Shown: piece after piece, positions 56,760 to 64,000 of the stretch
Numbering within the stretch: the stretch's first letter is position 1
Layout: each line of letters begins with the position of its first letter
Assembly: GCA_947652605.1 (NCBI GenBank)
Contig: OX393582.1
Location: forward strand, 12,982,544-13,046,543
Reading direction: 5' to 3'
Source: Elmis aenea
Lineage: Eukaryota > Arthropoda > Insecta > Coleoptera > Elmidae
DNA: 64,000 nt
Translations under genes and position numbers: made by a program
Notes under the pieces: generated by a model
The model's input: the letters and a program-made list of their open reading frames with translations, nothing else
Told to the model about the DNA's origin: nothing
Databases searched by the model: none

Positions 56760-57125
56760 TGTGTGTTTAATCAAGTAGCTAGTTTATTTATGTGATGTTT
56801 TGTTTTGTTTTTTAATGGCTACTTTGATTAAACCTAATAAATACGATAGCATTGTAATAACTTACTTATTTTTAAAGATAAACCCAACATTCCATACATC
56901 AAAGAATTATCTTTAATGGTGTCACAGCCAACTACAACCCGTATTTAAAATAACAAAAGCAAAAGAAGATAGGTGAAATTTATTAACGAATTTCAAATCT
57001 ACATGTCCTAATAATGTCGAAAAATATTTTAAGTATGATTTCTAATAAACAAGTAAGAAGCCAAAATCGAAAACGTATTTTTTTGATTGTTTTTATAAAT
57101 AGCACAAAAACTACTTACTTGCAAG
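56760..57125. mobile_element. Partial copy of the 22801/55149 family
   Basis: ACTACAACCCGTATTTAAAATAA, AACAAAAGCAAAAGAAGATA and CCTAATAATGTCGAAAAATA match, in reverse orientation, the middle of the element at 22801-23800 (GGGCTGTAGTTGGCTGTGAC, TGTATCTTCATTTGTTTTTG). The terminal arms are not present. Non-coding. Confidence 0.6.
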
Positions 57126-57344
57126 CCTTTGGCCCTTAAGGGTGAAGTACTCTACTATGAATATTTCCAACTTTTTTTGGGGCATACATAACGGTAGGGT
57201 TTACATGATTGTTTTTAAATAGCTTTTTGTAAATAAGTATTTTTTTGCCAATAAGGCGTTGGCTGGCGGTCTTGATGTGTGAGCATTTGATATGTAAATT
57301 AAACAAAAGTGTTAGGTGGCTTAAATAAGGACCACATTTTAATT

Positions 57345-57975
57345 TATCTTATTTATTCATTATTTTTTGCTAGGAATGTTTGTTAGATTCGCGTATAATC
57401 ACATCAAACACATTTTCAGTAAAAAACATTACAAAAGTATAGTAAAGGTGAATCTAATCTTCCATATTAATGTTTACTTGACCGGTAGCTTGTGACAATG
57501 AAAAAGTTTGAAATTTTTGCGGTTGGGACGCGCGTTTTTTCCACCCGTGCATTTTCAGTATCTTCATTCATTTCATAGTCTTGGTTTCCGTTGAATATGT
57601 GTCTCGTTTTGGTCACACAAGGGTTCAAAATTTTGTTCATCTAAAATGATGTGTGAGATATTATTTTGATGGTCACCTGATGTGTCGCATCCAGGTTCAG
57701 GTTGATAATCTGGATCGCAAATGGAATCATCAGAGTCCTCTTGATATTGAAGATTTTCTTGTAGTTATAGAATATCCAGAAGTACCACTGCCTCCCGGTT
57801 CTGCATGTACATATGATTTTGTAGGAACGGGCAATACATCCTCAGCATCATTATCTACTCCAATATCGGAATCAAAAACTTGTTGGTCCGATACTCCATT
57901 GCAGTCAAATTAATGATCAAATTGTTCGTTTGACATGTTTTCCAGGTCATTGAATGACCATTTATTTTTGTTCAT
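57345..57975 (-). pseudogene. piggyBac-like transposase, decayed N-terminal part
   Basis: On the minus strand an ATG at 57975-57973 begins MNKNKWSFNDLENMSNEQFD, then a stop, then acidic sequence (DSDIGVDNDAEDVLP), then, after frameshift, EDSDDSICDPDYQPEPGC. Further on comes FFTENVFDVIIRESNKHS, which fits the '(L)FFT.E....I..ETN.YA' segment of piggyBac-family (DDE_Tnp_1_7) transposases. A long acidic N-terminus followed by this block is the family layout. Stops, frameshifts and a large internal deletion leave it dead. The plus-strand frame 57653-57913 is its shadow. Confidence 0.65.
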
Positions 57976-58161
57976 ATTGTGATGAAATTATAAATCTGGT
58001 TATATTACAAACCAGTTTTAGGCATTGCACTGGAATTTAAAAAAAGAGCTATAACAACTAAGCGGCAATAAATATTCCCAAAAGCAAAGTGCATAAACTA
58101 TTGTTACCATACTACCTATCCATTTTACACAAAAATTACTAATTTCAGTGAATGCAGTATA

Positions 58162-59082
58162 CAGGGTGTCCCAAATTCGAGTTAATGCATGGGGATCTCG
58201 CTTATCTTAAGAGCTACGAGGTCGGTTAAATTAGGGCAAAGTTGCTAAATTTCATGCTTATTGATAATCTAAAGAGAAATTGGAAATATCTCAAACGGTA
58301 TCCGAGAAAATTAGGAAAAACTGGAAAATCCATTTTTGAAAATCGTTTATAACTCCTTTGGAGTTTGAAATATTTTAAATGTGTAAAAAAGTTGCCAAAG
58401 CAACTTTTTAAGCCGAATCGGATGGTGGTCACAAATTTTTCCTAGGTCGATTCGTTTTTGTTTTGGACAACCAACTTTGTTTTTTCTTATGAGCAGCATA
58501 TCGCGTTTTTCTTCGTTATTAAAGTTCATTTTTACGACTAACAGGCCTTCAAAACTTTTAGTTTGTTGATCGGTTGTCATGGAAACAACATAAACTACAA
58601 TGACCGGCCAACCTGATTTATACTGGTTATTGTTTAAAACGTATTTTTTGAAATTTGACAATGAAAGAAAAAGTAAAATACCATGTGTGATACATCAATG
58701 GATTCAGAAAAATAAATGCCATTTGATTATGTAAATAGCAAAAATTGCCCCCATAAGAAAAAATAAAGTTGGTTGTCATAAAAGAAAAACGAATCAATCT
58801 AGAAAAAATTTGTGGCCACTATTTGATTCGGCTTAAAAAGTTGCTTGGGCAACTTTTTACACATTTAAAATATTTCAAACTCCAAAGGAGTTATAGACGA
58901 TTTTCAAAAATCGTATTTTCCAGTTTTTCCTAATTTTCTCGGATACCGTTTGAGATATTTTTAATTTCTCTTTGGATTATTAATGAGCATCTAATTTCGC
59001 AACTTTGCCCTAATTTAACCGACCTCGTAGCTCTTAAGATAAGCGAGATCCCCATGCATTTACTCGAATTTAGGACACCCTG
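58162..59082. mobile_element. 921-bp TA-flanked foldback, CAGGGTGTCCCAAATTCGAG ends
   Basis: CAGGGTGTCCCAAATTCGAG and its complement (CTCGAATTTAGGACACCCTG, one mismatch) are flanked by TA (58160-58161 and 59083-59084). The inverted arms are at least 340 bp, through GGGGATCTCGCTTATCTTAA, AGCTACGAGGTCGGTTAAAT, AAAAGTTGC(C/T), AGCCGAATC and AACCAACTTT. Frames on the minus strand at 58226-58661 are arm shadows. Non-coding. Confidence 0.88.
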
Positions 59083-59084
59083 TA

Positions 59085-60035
59085 TAAATAATAATGTACA
59101 AACTTTGTCCTATTTTAGGTTGTAATCATTAATAAAATGGTATTATCCAATTTTTTTTTTACAAATACAACTAAAACTATTGTAATTTTAACAAAGACTA
59201 ACCTATTATGATATAATCTTCCCAAAATCGGAAATTTTCTTGCTCAAACTTTCAACAGAAATTCACAAAAATAACTATTTTATAACAAACACCTCACCAC
59301 CTAAAAAAACACTAGTCTTGACGGCGTTGGTGGTTGCATAAATGACCACTTTTAAGTTTTACGCGTGCTGCATGACTAATTTGCAATAAGTGGTCTAATA
59401 TACTACCACCAAGCATTAGCGAAGGTATTAAATGACAACTAGGCCTATAATCGCGAACACAGCTTACCAGTTTTGACCCATATTGGTGGTGGTTCTTCCA
59501 AGGACCACCAATACATAAGGTTAAATATTTTGTAATAAACACTAAGGCTCTATCTCATAAAATAAAGAAGTTGCAGGACTGGGAACTTTTTACTACGACA
59601 TTCTGCATTATGATATTTATGATTTAGTAAAAAATGCTGTATACACTGCAATTAAATTTGATATAATTAATTTCTGTTGCAAATACATAACGATTAATTA
59701 TAAATGTATTATCACAAAACGTCAACATATGCATCCAAACGAACACACCTTGCAATTGTTTTGCTGTTTATTATTGCAGTATAATAGAGACGACGGTATG
59801 TATAAATATTGTTTTACAAATGACGAGATAACCGTATATAATGTTATAGCACAGTATTATAATTTCTTGGCGTAGGAAGTAGTTATTTTTAGATCAAATA
59901 TTGTGGAATACATTCGCTATCTTATAGTGGGTGGGTAAGTCGGGGCAATAAAATGTTTTTAAAGAGAAAATAATATATTTCGCTTCCATTAAACACACCT
60001 TTTAAATTTTACTTTACTTGTTTTGCGTTTCTATT
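59085..60035. other. Intergenic sequence, nothing recognised
   Basis: A TGGTGGTT/AACCACCA inverted pair (about 59327-59335 and 59484-59494) is visible but short. No gene supported; the frame at 59312-59542 has no motif. Confidence 0.45.
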
Positions 60036-60039
60036 ATAG

Positions 60040-62360
60040 AAAATTTCTTCACCTGTAAAATTTGAGTTTTCAACCAATCACTAAACTTAAATCTTTTAGA
60101 AACTACCAATAGAAGCATTGTTACACGGTAATAATTTTACATTGCCCTGTCAGATGTTGATCCTCCTGTCAAATTTGCGTTTTCGACTTATAACAAACTC
60201 AGATTTCCTAGAAACGACCAATAAACATAATCATTCACTGATAATATCCTTTTCGCAATTATTATTTTTCGCGTCTATTGGTCGTTTCTAAGATATCTGA
60301 ATTTGTAATTGTCGAAAACATAAATTTAGAAGGAAGTAAATATTTTTGTCTTGATAATTTTTTGACGAATTTCGGCGACCAGTAGCGTTACTTTAATATA
60401 AATTAAACCACACCCCTAACACACCACTCTGACAGTACCTGTATAATTTGACATAACATATATTTAATTTGACAGGTAGGTGAGGTGAAGGAAATTTGCT
60501 GACAAAATATAACTTGTGCAAAATTATCGATAATTTCCAATGCACTTGTTATATTACTACTGAAAATTCCCTTCACCTGTCAAATTTGCGTTTTCGACCA
60601 ATAACAAACTCAGATTTCCTTTAAACGGCAAATAAACATAATCATACACTGATGATATACTTTTCGCAATTAACAGATTAGTATGCGTTTATTGGTCGTT
60701 TCCAAGAAATCTGAGTTTTTGATTGGTGGAAAATATAAATTTGGAGAGGGAATAAGGTATTTTGGTCTTGATAATTTTTTGACAGATGTCGGCGACCAAT
60801 AACGTTACTTTAATATAGATTACCACACCCCTGACACACCACTCTGACAGTACTTGTAAAATTTGACATAACAGATTATGTTTGTATGTACCTAAATACT
60901 ATTTGGTTCATTAATTTTTATTAAAATATAATTCTTGAATTAAAAATTAGTTATAAATGATCTATTAATAATAACAATCGCAGTAAGTAGTAGGTATACT
61001 TTAATTTATCTAAATTAAACAACATTTTAATTTGACAGATAGGTTAGCTGAAGGAAATTTTCTGACAAAATATAACTCGTGCATTGCAAATAATCTATAA
61101 TTTTTGACAAATCTTCACTCATGCAAGTTGAAGCAGAAAAAATCACTCGTGCACTTCTTGCACTCGTGATTTTTTCAGCTCAACTTGCATTCGGGCATAT
61201 TTACCAAAAATTATCGATAATTTTCAATGCACTTGTTATATTACTACTGATAATATCCTTTTCGCTTAACAGATTTTCATGCGTTTATAGGTCGTTTCTA
61301 AGAAATCTGAGTTTGTGATTGGTCGAAAATATAAATTTGGAGATTAAATTAAATATTTTGGTCTTGATAATTTTTTGACGAATTTCGGCGACCAGTAGCG
61401 TTACTTTAATATATATTAAACCACACCCCTGACGCATCACTCTGATAATACTTGTAAAATTTGACATAACATACATTTAATTTGACAGGCAGGTTAGGTG
61501 AAGGAAATGTAACTCGTGCATTGCAAATAATCTACAGGGTGTAGACTCGGATCACGCAACATAGCGATTTCAATGGTAAAATTTTAAAAGTCGAATTCTT
61601 GCTCCGCTAATTATTTTAGAAAAAAAATGCAAATACGTTTATTGTAGAGAAAAAAATTCTGTATCCATAAATGTAATCAATATTACTTTTTCATTTTCCA
61701 ATAACTGAAAATTATGCAAATTAAAAAACGCGTTTGGACAGAAATCTGTAGTGCCTTGGAATTATGGTATGACAACTGCCCAGCCTAATGTCACTAATAC
61801 TGTCACTTTGACGCGAAATTCATTCTTAATTATCCTTTATATTTTATCAAACATTTGTTTTACACAATTAGTTATGTTTTCATTGCAAGATATAATAAAA
61901 ATGATAATTAAGAATAAACTTCAAACGTCAAAGTTACAGTAAGTGTTAGTAAGATGGGCAGTTGTCGTAGCATAATTCCAAGGAAATACAGATTTTCGCG
62001 AAAACGCGTTTTTTAACTTGCTTATTTTTCTGTTTTTGGAAAACGAAAAAGTAATATTGATTACATTTATGGATACAGAATTTTTTTCTCTACAAAAAAC
62101 GTATTTGCACTTTTTTTCTAAAATAATTAGCGGAGCAAGAATTCGACTTTTAAAATTTTACCATTGAAATTGCTATGTTGTCCGAGTCTACACCCTGTAT
62201 AATTTTTAACCAACCTTCACTCATGCAAGTTGAATAAAAAAAAATCACTCGTGCAGTTCGTGCGCTTGTGTTTTTTTCCAGCTCAACTTGCATTTAGGCA
62301 TATTTACCAAAAATTATCGATAATTTTTAATGCAATTGTTATATTACTACTGCATATTTT
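60040..62360. repeat. Array of palindromic repeat family P60
   Basis: Recurring blocks: CCTGTCAAATTTGCGTTTTC, ACAAACTCAGATTTCCT with its inverse AGAAATCTGAGTTTGTGATT, GGCGACCAGTAGCGTTACTT, CACTCTGACAGTACTTGTA, TTTGACAG(G)TAGGT with GAAGGAAATT, and ATTATCGATAATTTTCAATG with TGTTATATTACTACTG. About four partial units follow one another (starting near 60040, 60560, 61030 and 61250). One contains about 170 bp of extra sequence (60870-61025), and the last is split by the element at 61535-62197. The same family lies at 328-965. Frames here are shadows. Confidence 0.8.
61535..62197. mobile_element. 663-bp TA-flanked foldback with a visible empty site
   Basis: CAGGGTGTAGACTCGGA and TCCGAGTCTACACCCTG are exact inverted ends, with TA on both sides (61533-61534 and 62198-62199). 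The surrounding repeat exists uninterrupted elsewhere (GCAAATAATCTATAATTTTT at 61087-61106 and at 808-827), where a single TA stands at the insertion point. That directly shows TA duplication on insertion. The arms run through GCAACATAGCGATTTCAATG and AAAAGTCGAATTCTTGCTCC. Frames inside are shadows. Confidence 0.93.
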
Positions 62361-63087
62361 TCAGACCGTTTAAACTTCAGCATTTAAATTAATTCAAGGC
62401 CTCTTTCGGTATCATAGAAATGTTTATTAAAATTATTTACATAATTTCATACTATAAGTTTTGAAACAAATAACATCTATTCCGAAAACAATATAAGAAC
62501 GTTCTTAAAAACGTTCTAATGGTACAGGAAATCGATAGTTATACTCTCGTAAACATAGCAGTTTTATTGATCTCCAAATAAAATAAATTTCAAAGCAGAT
62601 TATTGCCAATTTGAAATTGGTAAACAACAAATTCCAGGAATATTTAAATAACTACGCAACATTCGTTGCAAGAGTGTAAAATGTACGTTCCTACATCTGT
62701 AGGTTGAACACGTGAACTGAGATATCGCTCTCTTTACATTCTGGTAAAGGACTAATCTGCTATTAAATGTATAGATGGCGACAGCACGAGAATTGTAGCC
62801 ACCGTTATACAGATTTTATTGGTTTTCAAAATTATGTGACTGTTTTGCACCTTTCGACAGTTTATTGATTTTTTTCTTTTAAACACATCGACTACCAGGT
62901 TCACTTTAGATTGCATTTCCTTCCGTACCACTTGTATAATTTCTCACTACTTGCGTGCGCCTTTTTTTTCCTGAGCTAAGGCTTTTTATGCTTCCAGTAA
63001 ACTTCTATAATGATTTTTAGCACATGTATTACCTAGGGTAGCTGTGTTAAAAAAATACAAAGTAGAATAAACAATGAACAAGAAATA
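62361..63087. other. Intergenic sequence, nothing recognised
   Basis: No supported gene or repeat. Confidence 0.45.
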
Positions 63088-63089
63088 TA

Positions 63090-63290
63090 CAGGGTGTGCC
63101 AGGTACATTTCCACCATCAAGATCTTGCTTATTATAAGAGATACAGGTTTGTTTAAATAAGATGAATTGTTCCTTAGTATATAGGAGCCACAATCCAATT
63201 TTTAAAAGTACAAAATTACTCGTACTTCAGATGCTATAGCAATAAATATGAAAATGTCGAATTTCTTTTTTCTCTCATCACTTTTGTGTC
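63090..63290. mobile_element. CAGGGTGTGCC element, left part, cut by piggyBac
   Basis: CAGGGTGTGCCAGGTACATT follows TA. The body (TCTTGCTTATTATAAGAGAT, TTTTTAAAAGTACAAAATTA) matches 45964 onward. It is interrupted at TTAA (63291-63294), where the piggyBac-like element starts. In the 45964 copy the same place reads GTCTTAAGC without interruption. The right part should lie beyond the window. Confidence 0.75.
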
Positions 63291-63294
63291 TTAA

Positions 63295-64000
63295 CCCTTA
63301 TTCTCCTAGCGTCGTCAAATGACGACGTTTACCTGTCCTGTAATAACGGTGTATTGTCAGGTACCTGATGATTTTAAACCTGTCAGCTTAAGTTTAATTA
63401 CTCAGGTAAACAATTGTTTTCATAAATGTAGCCATTGCATCGCAGTAAGTTGCAGACTTCGAACATATTTAATTGTTAAAAGTGACCAATTTACGAGAGA
63501 ACACGAAAACCATGACGTCGTCAAAAAAGTAAGTACTAAATAATATAATTACGGTAAAAATATTTTATTTGTTTACATATTTTGAATATACATATAATAG
63601 TCAAGTGTTTTTTATATAAAATGTAATTATTTATAATAACATTTATAAGGGAGTTATTTTGCTATAAATTTGATTGTCATCATATGACGACGCTAGGAGA
63701 ATGCATGTTGTACTAACATACCCTAGTTGTCCTTAGATTTTTGAGTGTAGCCGAAATGATGGATTTGTTAGAAAATGATGATAGTGACCAGGATATTTTT
63801 ATTGAACCACCTGCAGTTAATGAGCTAACAGACGAAGATTCAGATGAAGAAGAAGGGACGAATATAAACTGTTTATCCAGAAATCAACTAATGGCACCGG
63901 CAGAGAAAAAACAGACCAGAAAAGAAGTTTCAACTATTTCCAACCTAAACAAAATACCAAAGATCACCAAAAAATCAAAAAAAGATCAAATTATATGGAG
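63295..64000 (+). mobile_element. piggyBac-like transposon, left end (continues past window)
   Basis: TTAA (63291-63294) is followed by the terminal sequence CCCTTATTCTCCTAGCGTCG. An inverted copy of the inner part (GACGACGCTAGGAGAAT) is at 63684-63700, a subterminal inverted repeat as in piggyBac elements. The end itself contains a short palindrome, GTCGTCAAATGACGAC. The transposase ORF starts at 63756. The body is uncorrupted as far as it can be read. The right end is outside the window. Confidence 0.82.
63756..64000 (+). CDS. piggyBac-like transposase, N-terminal part (open at window end)
   Basis: piggyBac transposases excise and insert DNA at TTAA sites by a DDD nuclease. The frame from ATG 63756 is open for 81 codons to the last base: MMDLLENDDSDQDIFIEPPA, VNELTDEDSDEEEGTNINCL, SRNQLMAPAE and a lysine-rich run ending in ...IIW. 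The acidic head with 'IFI.PP....LTDEDSD.E......LS..QL.APAE' is the standard N-terminus of insect piggyBac/PGBD-like proteins. The catalytic domain lies beyond the window. A second ATG follows directly (63759). No stop or frameshift is seen, unlike every other transposase in the window, so this copy could be intact. An upstream A|GTAAGT (about 63528-63533) and TTGTCCTTAG (about 63737) could be a 5' UTR intron. Confidence 0.82.
   Translation, partial: MMDLLENDDSDQDIFIEPPAVNELTDEDSDEEEGTNINCLSRNQLMAPAEKKQTRKEVSTISNLNKIPKITKKSKKDQIIW

Noticed and set aside
57653..57913. 86-codon plus-strand frame
   Set aside because: The minus strand of the same segment reads as an acidic piggyBac N-terminus; this is its shadow.
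58347..58661. 104-codon minus-strand frame
   Set aside because: It lies in the arm and centre of the palindromic element 58162-59082. No motif.
63319..63543. 74-codon frame at the left of the piggyBac element
   Set aside because: No similarity to a known piggyBac domain. It ends just after a possible splice donor, so at most it is part of a 5' leader. Not called as coding.

Overview
This is AT-rich nuclear DNA of an insect, most probably a beetle-like species with a large, repeat-rich genome. I cannot name the species. The evidence is an arthropod-type insulin receptor substrate (IRS/chico) exon, short exons with strong GT splice sites, no bacterial-style gene packing, and a dense mixture of insect DNA transposons and non-LTR retrotransposon debris. 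Most open reading frames here are chance or shadow frames.

Host gene. The only convincing host gene is on the minus strand near the middle. The first coding exon of the insulin receptor substrate adaptor lies at 35932-36325 and encodes the N-terminal PH domain. It ends at a strong splice donor (GTAAGC, 35931-35926). The next exon (PTB domain) was not recognised, so everything from 35925 down to base 1 is inferred to be intron: at least about 35.9 kb, filled with mobile elements. Upstream of the exon, 36350-37400 is unusually CpG-rich and holds a full CRE palindrome (37366-37373). It is the likely promoter and 5' UTR. The rest (37.4-64 kb) is upstream, intergenic or belongs to another gene.

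Mobile elements. (i) TA-flanked palindromic elements with CAGGGTG or similar ends are the dominant class: 5188, 16926, 22801, 26524, 29904, 39041, 45964, 48725, 55149, 58162, 61535 and many lone ends. Two still carry transposase pieces of Tc1/mariner (IS630) type, an N-terminal helix-turn-helix piece at 30610-30861 and a C-terminal tail at 26771-26977, so the class looks like internal-deletion derivatives of long-TIR mariner-like transposons. (ii) hAT elements: 126-1698 (perfect 8-bp target duplication, ZMYM-like transposase remnant), 19106-19387 (perfect 8-bp duplication), 43696-44909 (ZBED/FAM200-like transposase remnant), and two copies of a GGAGC-rich miniature at 23046-23608 and 25862-26411. 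(iii) A pogo-like element with a C-terminal PHD finger at 41428-42546. (iv) A classical mariner pseudogene at 50122-50775 inserted in a LINE. (v) piggyBac: a decayed minus-strand copy at 57345-57975, and a young TTAA-flanked insertion from 63295 whose transposase ORF is open to the end of the window. (vi) Non-LTR reverse transcriptase tails at 2590, 49998/50785 and 53508. (vii) A candidate solo LTR at 27800-28730, and an LTR plus broken gag at 38024-38751.

Repeats. A complex palindromic repeat fills 60040-62360 and recurs inside the hAT at 328-965. A three-unit tandem repeat of about 140 bp lies at 7992-8412. A second palindromic family occurs at 20330-21040 and 48995-49402, the latter with a 127-bp hairpin. 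No tRNA, rRNA or CRISPR was found. Element boundaries rest on reading inverted ends and target duplications by eye; family names are inferences from motif similarity.
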